Assembly (NCBI GenBank): GCA_023664535.1
Contig: JAMPFJ010000007.1
Span: 29,546 to 93,545, forward strand
Direction of reading: 5' to 3'
Length of the DNA: 64,000 nt
Origin: Bacteroidales bacterium
GTDB lineage: Bacteria; Bacillota; Clostridia; Lachnospirales; Lachnospiraceae
The notes beneath the pieces are model-generated. The model saw only the letters and a program-made list of their open reading frames with translations, ran no database searches and was not told the DNA's origin. This document shows positions 19,124 through 26,486 of this stretch, in pieces. Within the stretch, counting starts at the first letter, position 1, and every line of letters starts with the position of its first letter. The position numbers and the translations under genes were made by a program.

Positions 19124-19254
19124 TTGCAAATCTCCATTCGATGATACAGCAACCGTCCCCGATTCCTGCAAAAGACCATTTCATTTTTATTGTCAATATT
19201 TATCTTATTATCCATTATCTATCTCTAAACTTTTAAAAATTATACATCGTGGTT

Positions 19255-19283
19255 ATTATACATGATTTCGTCTGTTTCTTCAA
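19255..19283 (-). promoter_or_regulatory. Sigma-A promoter of the GH25 gene
   Basis: On the minus strand TTGAAG (19278-19283) and a perfect TATAAT (19255-19260) are separated by 17 bp, about 130 bp before the GH25 start. It sits just outside the left direct repeat. Confidence 0.6.
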
Positions 19284-19287
19284 TGCA

Positions 19288-19359
19288 TTTCCCCCATTTG
19301 ATTTATCTTTTGTGAATTATGTAAAATTATTTTACAAAAAATTAGAAATTTTTACTTTT
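19288..19359 (+). repeat. Left copy of a 72-bp imperfect direct repeat
   Basis: This copy matches 23921-23992 at 63 of 72 positions in the same orientation. It contains two AT-rich inverted repeats, TGTAAAATTATTTTACA and AAAAATTAGAAATTTTT. It overlaps the last codons of the FUSC-HAD gene. Together the two copies bracket four genes. Confidence 0.75.
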
Positions 19360-20635
19360 TTATAATTGGCTCATACATCCCTCTTACCCTGCGCACTACT
19401 TCATTTGCATCATCGGCAGAAATCACTACGTCATACTTTCCCGGTATTGTTCCAAATGTCACCACCTGCTCAATTCCTGTCATTTGCTTTAAATACATAA
19501 TCATGTTTTCCTTTGTCGCATTTTTATTGTATATTTTTATATATGCATATCCCGGATAATCGTCAGATGGATACGTCAGAATTTTTAATTCCTTCAAAAA
19601 TCCCCCATCCTCCAATATTTGATAAAACGCTTTTATTTTTTCTTCACGATCCAGCAGCATAAAATAGGTTACATCCTCCCCCTCGGGCAGCGGCCGCCTT
19701 ACGTAATTGCGAAGAGGGGACCTCCGCATTTTTTCAAGCAGGTTTACATTCACATCATCCAACACATCCCCGTAAAAAATCACCAGCACGTCATCCATAA
19801 TGACATTTGCATACCAGCATAACCCTTCCCGCAAAATTAGTCCCATCAATTTTTGGGAGGTTTCTCTGGAAATGATAAAAATGCGCAGATACGAATGTTT
19901 GTTGGTATCATACAGCACTGCGCCGTCCATGGCAATCACCGGCAATTTCAGCCGGACATCCCTCATTGCTTCTAACAGCGCCGCCGGTGTACGCATAGTG
20001 GAAATCGTAAATTTCATCCCGTTATCTATCATCCGGTTTAATTCCACCTTGCTAAAGGGGCTTAACACTTCTTTTTGATTTAACAGTGTATCATCCAAAC
20101 CGGAAACAAAAAGCGTTTCCCTGTCGGGATGCAGGCACAGATGTATATCATTCACTAAAATTCCCACTGCTATGCCAATCATTGTATCAAGAAACCGATT
20201 CCATACAAATTGATATGGATTGATATCCCTCACATGATTGACCACAATACTCAAAAACACAACACAGGAAAAATAGGAAGCCTGCTTTTTATTTAACAAC
20301 ACCGTGGTGTACAATACCAAAATAATGGAACAGGAAACCACACCTGCCTCTATCCATTGCTCACCGGGAATGTTTTCTGTGAGCAGCGGATAAAGCAACA
20401 GATAAACCAATCCATAAACTGCGCCTATAACCGTTCCCACTGTACGCTGTACTGCATTTTGCCTGGTATTGCTCTGGTACATTTGAACACACCACAAAGC
20501 AGCCAGCTGGGAATAAAAGACGATTCCCTGTTCTCCACGTATAATATTTACAACATAGCAGATTAGGACGGCTATTGCAGACTTTACAATCCGCATTCCA
20601 ATTCCCGGTAAATGTAATTTTTTTAACGTTTTCAT
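19352..20635 (-). CDS. FUSC/aromatic-acid-exporter membrane domain fused to a HAD-like domain
   Basis: This encodes 427 aa from the ATG at 20635, chosen because MKTLKKL... GIGMRIVKSAIAVL is how such proteins begin; another in-frame ATG lies 30 bp upstream. Residues 1-165 form about six membrane helices of the FUSC/ArAE type. Residues 172-427 resemble a Cof-type HAD phosphatase, but motif I reads SGLDDTLL: the nucleophile Asp of DxDGT is Gly179 and the Gly is Asp182. Motif IV (GDxxND) is also lost (FGTIPGKYD). It is therefore a predicted catalytically dead sensor or regulatory domain. It is divergent from the RmlD-like operon and lies within the direct-repeat block. Confidence 0.8.
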   Translation of the reverse strand: MKTLKKLHLPGIGMRIVKSAIAVLICYVVNIIRGEQGIVFYSQLAALWCVQMYQSNTRQNAVQRTVGTVIGAVYGLVYLLLYPLLTENIPGEQWIEAGVVSCSIILVLYTTVLLNKKQASYFSCVVFLSIVVNHVRDINPYQFVWNRFLDTMIGIAVGILVNDIHLCLHPDRETLFVSGLDDTLLNQKEVLSPFSKVELNRMIDNGMKFTISTMRTPAALLEAMRDVRLKLPVIAMDGAVLYDTNKHSYLRIFIISRETSQKLMGLILREGLCWYANVIMDDVLVIFYGDVLDDVNVNLLEKMRRSPLRNYVRRPLPEGEDVTYFMLLDREEKIKAFYQILEDGGFLKELKILTYPSDDYPGYAYIKIYNKNATKENMIMYLKQMTGIEQVVTFGTIPGKYDVVISADDANEVVRRVRGMYEPIIKK

Positions 20636-20772
20636 TTGTATCACACTGCCCCTTTGCTTTTGCATGATTGATTATAACAGATTAGAGCATGAAATCAAAC
20701 GGGATTTAACAAAATTTGCAAAAAGAATTTGCCTTTCAGAGCCGGACTTTCAGTGCCGGATGGCAAAAGAAC

Positions 20773-20801
20773 TTGTAAAATCTTTCTTCCCATGTTATAC
20801 T
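20773..20801 (+). promoter_or_regulatory. Promoter of the reductase-symporter-binding protein operon
   Basis: TTGTAA (20773-20778) and TATACT (20796-20801) are separated by 17 bp, about 105 bp before the RmlD-like start. Confidence 0.55.
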
Positions 20802-20808
20802 AATTAGC

Positions 20809-20855
20809 AAAAGTCAAAGGCGATAGTTGTGGTTCCTTTGGCTTTCTTATTTTTA
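20809..20855 (+). terminator. Attenuator-like hairpin in the operon leader
   Basis: AAAAGTCAAAGG (20809-20820) can pair with CCTTTGGCTTT (20835-20845), with one mismatch, and is followed by the T-rich run CTTATTTTTAAT. It begins right after the predicted transcription start and about 50 bp before the first gene, so it could attenuate the operon. No competing antiterminator was identified. Confidence 0.4.
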
Positions 20856-20903
20856 ATCAATTCGTTTGGTAAAAATTTTCAGATAGAAAAAGGAGGAGAA
20901 AAT

Positions 20904-21761
20904 ATGTCAAAAAATTCCATATGGATTACAGGTGCAGAGGGAAGGCTTGGTTCTGCCCTGGTACAGCTTTTGAACGAGGATGTGGAAAACAAAGTGGTTG
21001 GCACAGACCGGGATGTGGATGTCACGGATATGGAAGCGGTGGAGCAGGCGGCGAATGTGTACCACCCGAATATTGTCATTAACTGTGCCAGTATTTCAGA
21101 TGTAGAGTGCTGCGAGAAAAATATGGTGGAGGCATTCCGTGTAAATGCCCTGGGAGCGAGGAATCTGGCGTCCGTGACCAGGAGGCTTAATGCAAAATTG
21201 ATTCAGCTTTCTACCGATGATGTTTTCGACGGAAAAAACTCCGGACGGATGACGGAATTTGATATTCCGGACCCGCAGACTGTATATGGGAAATCAAAAT
21301 TTGCCGGGGAAAACTATGTCAAGGAACTGAATCCCAAGCATCTGATTATCCGCAGCTCCTGGGTTTATGGCGCAGCCGACGGCAAAAAGGCACAGGATTA
21401 TTTTTCCTATGTGGTACAGCAGGGAGAAGCCCAAGCATCATTTGAAGCCCCCTTTGACAGAATCAGCACCCCTACCAGTGCGGGTGAGCTGGCACGTTTT
21501 ATCAACTGTCTTCTGGATAAGACCGAGTATGGAATTTATCATGCTTCCTGTGAAGGGGTATGCAGCAGATACGAATTTGCCAGAACGATTCTTGCTTTGA
21601 TGGGATACGATTCTTCCCTGGTAAAAGGAACCTTTTCCTCCAATGACGGAAAGCAGGTTTCTACCCTTCTGGAAAATCTTATGATGAAGATGACAGAGAT
21701 TTATACCATGCCGCAATGGATAGATGATTTGAAGGCTTATGTAGCGGAGTATAACGGATAG
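20904..21761 (+). CDS. RmlD-like NAD(P)-dependent sugar reductase
   Basis: This encodes 285 aa from ATG 20904 after AAAGGAGGAG; the longer frame upstream is not needed. It is a short-chain dehydrogenase of the dTDP-4-dehydrorhamnose reductase family: Rossmann loop GAEGRLGSAL, STDDVFDG, the catalytic YGKSK pair and RSSWVYG. A second, more canonical rmlD lies in the rml operon at 30 kb, so this copy probably acts on another substrate. It is the first gene of an operon with a symporter and a solute-binding protein, a combination I do not recognise. Confidence 0.8.
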   Translation: MSKNSIWITGAEGRLGSALVQLLNEDVENKVVGTDRDVDVTDMEAVEQAANVYHPNIVINCASISDVECCEKNMVEAFRVNALGARNLASVTRRLNAKLIQLSTDDVFDGKNSGRMTEFDIPDPQTVYGKSKFAGENYVKELNPKHLIIRSSWVYGAADGKKAQDYFSYVVQQGEAQASFEAPFDRISTPTSAGELARFINCLLDKTEYGIYHASCEGVCSRYEFARTILALMGYDSSLVKGTFSSNDGKQVSTLLENLMMKMTEIYTMPQWIDDLKAYVAEYNG

Positions 21762-21777
21762 AACAGGAGGAGCAAAT

Positions 21778-23079
21778 ATGCAGGAAGAAAAGACGAATGA
21801 AAGAAAAAAGAAGAAAAAAATGGGGCTTACCGCAAAAATTTTTACGGGGTTAATCGGCGGTTTGATTTTAGGTGTTATTTTAAATTTGTGGGTACCCCAT
21901 TCTTATTTCAGAGATACCATTTTGGTCGACGGATTGTTCTATGTGGTTGGTAATGGTTTTATCCGTCTGATGAAAATGCTGGTGGTACCTCTGGTATTCT
22001 GTTCTCTGGTCTGCGGAAGCTCTGCGATTGGAGATACGAAAGCGCTTGGAAAGGTAGGCGGCAAAACGATTGTATTTTATCTGGCGACCACTGCTTTGGC
22101 GGTAACCGTTGCCATTGCCGTTGCTTCTGTTGTAAAACCGGGAATCGGATTGGATATGTCCACGATTGAAGCAGGAGAGGTCACAACCGCAGAGAGTGTT
22201 TCTGCGGCAGATACGATTCTGAATATTATACCGGAGAATCCGATTGGCGCCCTGGCAGACGGAACGATGCTCCAGATTATTCTGTTTGCCCTTGTGGTAG
22301 GCGTGCTGTTAGCCAAAATGGGAGAACAGGCAGAGCTGATTGCGAATTTCCTGAACCAGTGCAACGATTTGATGATGGAAATGACAAACCTGGTGATGAG
22401 CCTTGCTCCCATCGGTGTATTCTGTATGATAGCCAGAACCTTTTCCAACCTGGGCTTTGAAGCATTTATCCCTTTGCTGAAATATATGGGAAGCGTTCTG
22501 CTCGGCCTGGCTGTCCAGTGCCTGGTGGTATATATGCTTTTGCTGGTACTATTTACCAGATTAAATCCGGTAAAGTTTCTGAAAAAATTCTTTCCGGTTA
22601 TGGCATTTGCCTTTTCGACATCTACCTCCAATGCAACTATCCCCTTGAATATTGATACTTTAGAGGAGAAGATTGGAGTATCCAGAAAAATATCTTCCTT
22701 TACCATTCCTCTCGGGGCCACGATTAACATGGATGGAACCTCTATCATGCAGGGTGTGGCAGTGGTATTTGCGGCACAGGCATATGGGATTCACCTGGGG
22801 GCAGGCGGTTATCTGACCGTAATCGCCACAGCGACGCTGGCTTCCATTGGCACAGCAGGGATTCCCTCTGTGGGATTGGTAACCTTGTCCATGGTATTTA
22901 CCTCTGTCGGACTTCCGGTAGAGGCAATCATGCTGATTATGGGCGTAGACAGAATCCTGGATATGGTTCGGACAGCAGTAAATATTACCGGAGACGCAGT
23001 ATGTACCACGATTGTGGCGCATCAGAACGGCGATTTGGAGCGTGAGATATTTAACCGAGTGGAGGATAAGAATGAATAA
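21778..23079 (+). CDS. Dicarboxylate/amino acid:cation symporter (DAACS family)
   Basis: This secondary transporter uses Na+ or H+ to import acidic or small neutral amino acids or dicarboxylates. The 433 aa show a Lys-rich N-terminus, about eight membrane helices, the serine-rich re-entrant loop FSTSTSNATIP, the NMDGTS signature and the RTAVNITGDAV segment with the substrate-contacting Arg/Asp/Asn positions. An AGGAGG site precedes ATG 21778. Its last 8 bases overlap the start of the binding-protein gene. Confidence 0.93.
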   Translation: MQEEKTNERKKKKKMGLTAKIFTGLIGGLILGVILNLWVPHSYFRDTILVDGLFYVVGNGFIRLMKMLVVPLVFCSLVCGSSAIGDTKALGKVGGKTIVFYLATTALAVTVAIAVASVVKPGIGLDMSTIEAGEVTTAESVSAADTILNIIPENPIGALADGTMLQIILFALVVGVLLAKMGEQAELIANFLNQCNDLMMEMTNLVMSLAPIGVFCMIARTFSNLGFEAFIPLLKYMGSVLLGLAVQCLVVYMLLLVLFTRLNPVKFLKKFFPVMAFAFSTSTSNATIPLNIDTLEEKIGVSRKISSFTIPLGATINMDGTSIMQGVAVVFAAQAYGIHLGAGGYLTVIATATLASIGTAGIPSVGLVTLSMVFTSVGLPVEAIMLIMGVDRILDMVRTAVNITGDAVCTTIVAHQNGDLEREIFNRVEDKNE

Positions 23080-23908
23080 AAAGTTTTTGATTGGTTGTCT
23101 GTGCTGTATCGCTCTGGTTTTTAGCGCCTGTGGGCGGGAAAATCCGGATACATCGAAGTCCGGAACGGAGGAAACCGCCCCGGTCAATGAAAACTATGTG
23201 GAAGAGCTTCGGGAAAAGGGGCATCTGACCGTGGGCTGCAAGATGGATGTGCCGAATCTGGGATTTTATGACAGCGAAACAGATACATGGTCCGGACTGG
23301 AGGTAGAGCTTGCCTGGCAGACAGCGGCAAATCTGTTTGAAGTCAGCGTGGAAGAGGCAAAAGAACAGAAATTAGTGGAATTTGTAGGAGTAACCGTGGC
23401 TGACCGTGAGGAAAAGCTGGAATCGGGCGAGGTGGACTGTCTTTTCGCCACCTATACCATTACGAAGGAGCGGGAGGAACGGTTTGCTTTTTCGACCAGT
23501 TATTATACGGATTATATTGGATTGCTGGTCAATACTTCAGGGGAAAATGCAAACTCTCTGGGCAGCAGTGAGATACGTTCTCTTGCCGATTTGGACGGAA
23601 AATATATTGGCGTTCCCAGAAATGCAACGACCAGAGAGGCTTTTTTGAAGTATATTGATACCATGAATGCAGTGAAGGTAAACCCGATTTTCTGTGAATA
23701 TGAGAGTTACGATGCACTTTTTAAAGCATTAAAGGACGGGAATATCGACGTGATGTCCGTGGATGTCAGTATTTTAAATGGTTATGTGGACGATACCACG
23801 GTGATTCTGGGAGACCGTTTTGGCGGACAGTATTATGGAGCGGCTGTAAAGAAAGAAAATGTGGGATTACTGGATTTCATCAATCAGGCAGTCGGCGGGG
23901 AATCCTGA
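23072..23908 (+). CDS. Family 3 extracellular solute-binding lipoprotein
   Basis: This encodes 278 aa from ATG 23072 (GGAGG in front). The lipobox with Cys in ALVFSAC anchors it outside the membrane. The two-lobe amino-acid-binding fold is visible from GHLTVGCKMD to GAAVKKEN, with the family segment VTVADREEKLESGEVD. Such proteins normally feed ABC importers, but there is no ABC permease or ATPase here; the only transporter is the overlapping symporter. It might deliver substrate to that symporter, serve as a sensor, or work with ABC parts encoded elsewhere. Confidence 0.88.
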   Translation: MNKKFLIGCLCCIALVFSACGRENPDTSKSGTEETAPVNENYVEELREKGHLTVGCKMDVPNLGFYDSETDTWSGLEVELAWQTAANLFEVSVEEAKEQKLVEFVGVTVADREEKLESGEVDCLFATYTITKEREERFAFSTSYYTDYIGLLVNTSGENANSLGSSEIRSLADLDGKYIGVPRNATTREAFLKYIDTMNAVKVNPIFCEYESYDALFKALKDGNIDVMSVDVSILNGYVDDTTVILGDRFGGQYYGAAVKKENVGLLDFINQAVGGES

Positions 23909-23920
23909 TAGAACCTAAAA

Positions 23921-23992
23921 TTTCCCCTATTTGACCTGTCTTTTGTGCATTATGTAAAATTATTTCGAAAAAATTTAGAAATTTTTACTTTT
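23921..23992 (+). repeat. Right copy of the 72-bp imperfect direct repeat
   Basis: This copy matches 19288-19359 at 63 of 72 positions, in the same orientation. It begins 13 bp after the stop codon of the binding-protein gene and ends 6 bp before the -35 box of the cold-shock gene. The first internal palindrome is decayed in this copy and the second is largely kept. Confidence 0.75.
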
Positions 23993-23998
23993 ATTCCA

Positions 23999-24027
23999 TT
24001 GACTTTCATTTTCATGGATGTTAGACT
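23999..24027 (+). promoter_or_regulatory. Promoter of the cold-shock gene
   Basis: TTGACT (23999-24004) and TAGACT (24022-24027) have 17-bp spacing, giving a 5' leader of about 100 nt, a length usual for cold-shock mRNAs with temperature-responsive leaders. Confidence 0.55.
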
Positions 24028-24131
24028 AGAATAGTATTTATAAAGCGTTAAAAGATACCAATACATTTCTCGCTACATTTTGGTATTCACATTTGCCTCT
24101 ATTGATACAAATACTTAAAGGAGGTACTTTT

Positions 24132-24338
24132 ATGAACAAAGGTACAGTAAAATGGTTTAACTCAACAAAAGGATTCGGTTTCATTACTAACAGCGAGACT
24201 GGCGAGGATGTATTCGTACATTTCTCTGGTATTGTTGCAGACGGATTTAAGACACTCGAAGAAGGACAACCTGTAACATTTGATATTGAACAGGGTGCTA
24301 AAGGCGCACAGGCAGTTAATGTTTCTGTGATAGCTTAA
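24132..24338 (+). CDS. Cold-shock protein (CspA family)
   Basis: This 68-aa single OB-fold RNA chaperone has RNP1 KGFGFI and RNP2 VFVHF, and starts [10 protein letters not shown] as in the family. Such proteins melt mRNA structure and act in cold adaptation and general growth. ATG 24132 follows AAAGGAGG. Preceded by a long leader and its own promoter and followed by an intrinsic terminator, so it is monocistronic. Codon use is highly biased, as expected for an abundant protein. Confidence 0.97.
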   Translation: MNKGTVKWFNSTKGFGFITNSETGEDVFVHFSGIVADGFKTLEEGQPVTFDIEQGAKGAQAVNVSVIA

Positions 24339-24346
24339 TTTAAATG

Positions 24347-24389
24347 GAGCCGTTGTACCGGAGCATTCCGTACACGGCTTCATTTTTTA
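24347..24389 (+). terminator. Intrinsic terminator of the cold-shock gene
   Basis: GGAGCCGTTGTACCGG pairs with CCGTACACGGCTTC with a small bulge and is followed by ATTTTTT, 10 bp after the stop codon. Confidence 0.75.
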
Positions 24390-24538
24390 TGCAAATCTCC
24401 ATAGCCGGGCTCTGAAAAATCCGGCATTTCCTGTCTCTTCCGGGCAAAAAACTTCTTCTTTCAAAAATTTTATCCCGTTTTGAAAAAAATTGAAGACATT
24501 CTCTCCCACCCGTCGTTATAATAAGTGTAAGCAATCTG

Positions 24539-25081
24539 ATGGGAGGCGATAGTATCACGGAAACTGAATATTTCGAGTATCTGCTGGATACCTACGGTAA
24601 GCTTGTCTGGTCAATCTGCTACAAAACCTGCAGCAATCCCTTTGATGCAGAGGATTTGACCCAGGACGTATTCCTCTCCGCTTACCGCAATCTGGCGCAT
24701 TTCGACCGGACATATGAAAAAGCATGGATTTGTAAAATTGCCTCCCGCAAGTGCCTTGATTTTTTGAAAAGCGCCGGCAGACGCGTCCTCCCCACAGAAG
24801 ACACCTATTTGGAAAATGCCGGCGAAACGCCTTCCGTGGAAGATACCTACCTGGAAGCGGATACCTTAAACTCCCTTTTGGCTGCCTGCAACCGGTTAAA
24901 GCCTCCCTATGCACAGGTTGCCAGAATGCACTTTTATGAGGAACGGAGCGCAGGCGAAATCGCCCACATGACCGGTTCCAATATAAAAACCGTACAGACC
25001 CGGATTTACCGGGCAAAATCAATGCTGAAAAAGCTGTTGCAAAAAGAACGATTCCCCGAAGCAGAAAGGAGGTCGACATAG
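24539..25081 (+). CDS. ECF-type RNA polymerase sigma factor
   Basis: This encodes 180 aa with a sigma-70 region 2 (DAEDLTQDVFLSAYRNL; KAWICKIASRKCLDFLK) and region 4 (PPYAQVARMHFYEERSAGEIA, then a helix-turn-helix). Such factors direct polymerase to stress or envelope genes and are usually held by a membrane anti-sigma encoded next to them. The start is doubtful: the ATG at 24539 overlaps the only good ribosome site, GGGAGG at 24541-24546, which sits 7 nt before an in-frame ATC at 24554. A TATAAT lies at 24517-24522 and a CGTC at 24511-24514, typical of ECF -10 elements. The next gene starts immediately after the stop codon. Confidence 0.88.
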   Translation: MGGDSITETEYFEYLLDTYGKLVWSICYKTCSNPFDAEDLTQDVFLSAYRNLAHFDRTYEKAWICKIASRKCLDFLKSAGRRVLPTEDTYLENAGETPSVEDTYLEADTLNSLLAACNRLKPPYAQVARMHFYEERSAGEIAHMTGSNIKTVQTRIYRAKSMLKKLLQKERFPEAERRST

Positions 25082-25546
25082 ATGGATTCAGAATGGATAA
25101 ACCTGTTGTCCCAGATGGCAGATGCAAAAATTACCGATTCGGACTTTTCAAAAATTGGAAATAAATTTAACGAACCGGAATGTACCCGCATGCCTGCTTA
25201 TTTAAAAGAGCAGATTATTACCCGCACTGCGCAGCCCGATATGCAGACCGCCGCAATGCCAAAACGTTTTTCCAAACGTATGGAATTATTCCTGTACAGC
25301 TGTAAGGTCACGGCTGCAGTCGCCGCATGCCTGCTGCTTATGATTACTTTTTCCGTTACACAAAGCCGGCTAAGCGCTTTGCCGGAGGAAAAGAAGACAC
25401 AGGCAGCCAGCGAATATCCGGCAGAAAGTATTTTGGGCACGATTACCGATTACCTGACAGACAAAAGCCGGTATATCACGGTTCAGCTTCAAAATTTCTC
25501 ACATGACATTATGAAAAAAGAGCACAAAACGAAACAAAAACATTAA
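25082..25546 (+). CDS. Putative membrane anti-sigma factor
   Basis: This encodes 154 aa: a hydrophilic cytoplasmic N-terminus of about 70 residues, one membrane helix (about 75-95, KVTAAVAACLLLMITFSV), and an extracytoplasmic tail ending in a Lys/His-rich stretch. It starts at the base after the sigma factor stop, with GAAAGGAGG inside the sigma gene. Position, topology and size fit an ECF anti-sigma, but no zinc motif (HxxxCxxC) is visible, so the assignment rests on context. Confidence 0.6.
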   Translation: MDSEWINLLSQMADAKITDSDFSKIGNKFNEPECTRMPAYLKEQIITRTAQPDMQTAAMPKRFSKRMELFLYSCKVTAAVAACLLLMITFSVTQSRLSALPEEKKTQAASEYPAESILGTITDYLTDKSRYITVQLQNFSHDIMKKEHKTKQKH

Positions 25547-25569
25547 CTATAAAAGAAATGGAGGTCATT

Positions 25570-26103
25570 ATGATGACAAAACAAAAAAGAGGTTTCGGCG
25601 TATTTTTCTTTTCCCTGATTCCGGGGGCAGGAGAACTCTATATGGGCTTTCAAAAAACGGGGCTGAGCATTATGTTCCTGTTCTGGGGCTGCATTGCCTG
25701 TGCATCCCTTTTAGGCTTCAATGCACTGATTTTCCTTCTTCCTATTATCTGGTTTTACAGTTTTTTTAACACACATAATCTGGCGTCCTTAACGGAAGAG
25801 GAATTCCATTCGGTAGAGGATAAGTTTATCCTCCCCACGGAGGGGCTTATTGAAAACAGAGAACACTTCGTTAAGCAGTACCGCAATACGATGGCCATTA
25901 TTCTGATTGTTCTTGGTATTTCCGGAGTATGGAACATTGCAATCTCATGGCTGAACGAATTTTTACCGGAGCATATCTACTGGGAAATTGAACATCTGGG
26001 ACATCAGCTTCCGACCATCGCCATCTCCATTATTATGATTGTCGTGGGGATTCGGCTGATTAAAGGAAAAAGAGAGGAGTTGAACAAGGATGAAAACGCA
26101 TAA
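25570..26103 (+). CDS. Membrane protein of the sigma-factor operon
   Basis: This encodes 177 aa from ATG 25570 (GGAGG 5 nt upstream; an ATG 3 bases later is equally possible). The first third (FFFSLIPGAGELYMGFQKTG) has the turn seen in TM2-type membrane proteins, followed by two close helices. A cytoplasmic loop and two more helices (about 112-132 and 150-170) complete it. Function unknown. Its stop overlaps the next gene by 14 bp, so the two are translationally linked. Confidence 0.7.
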   Translation: MMTKQKRGFGVFFFSLIPGAGELYMGFQKTGLSIMFLFWGCIACASLLGFNALIFLLPIIWFYSFFNTHNLASLTEEEFHSVEDKFILPTEGLIENREHFVKQYRNTMAIILIVLGISGVWNIAISWLNEFLPEHIYWEIEHLGHQLPTIAISIIMIVVGIRLIKGKREELNKDENA

Positions 26104-26392
26104 AGTGGGAACCATTACCTTTGGCTGTGTGTTGATTGTTCTGGGAATACTGCTGATTCTTCATCTGTTTATTCCCGCTCTGACCTATACCGCCATTTTG
26201 AATTACTGGCCGGTTACCCTCATCCTGCTGGGCATAGAAATACTTATGGCAAACTTCCGCAGTGAAAAAGTAACCTTCACTTATGACGGCTGGTCCATCC
26301 TTTTGATGTTCATGGTTCTGGGATTTACGATGTGCATGGGCATCCTTGACTGGATGCTGGTAAACCTTCCCCAGCATGTTAACTGGTGGTAA
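26090..26392 (+). CDS. Small LiaI/LiaF-like (DUF5668-type) membrane protein
   Basis: This encodes 100 aa with three to four membrane helices. The start (VGTITFGCVLIVLGILLIL) and the NYWPVTLILLGIEIL segment resemble the transmembrane part of LiaI/LiaF envelope-stress proteins. It overlaps the previous gene by 14 bp with AGAGGAG in front of ATG 26090, and closes the sigma-anti-sigma operon. This supports an envelope-stress role for the sigma factor. Confidence 0.7.
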   Translation: MKTHKVGTITFGCVLIVLGILLILHLFIPALTYTAILNYWPVTLILLGIEILMANFRSEKVTFTYDGWSILLMFMVLGFTMCMGILDWMLVNLPQHVNWW

Positions 26393-26486
26393 AGGTTTAT
26401 CCCGCACATAATACCGGTGGCATTTTCTTCTCTTTTTTGGTATCATAAATATTATATTGATTTTATATTTCCAAAGGAGAAGTTCC

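Noticed and set aside
19880..20120. HAD domain as an active phosphatase
   Set aside because: The nucleophile Asp of motif I and the acidic motif IV are both missing.
22077..22748. Long minus-strand frame inside the symporter gene
   Set aside because: Antisense to conserved symporter motifs; no ribosome site or recognisable domain.
19288..23992. Direct-repeat block as a prophage or integrative element
   Set aside because: No integrase, transposase, phage or conjugation gene is present; only the repeats support mobility.
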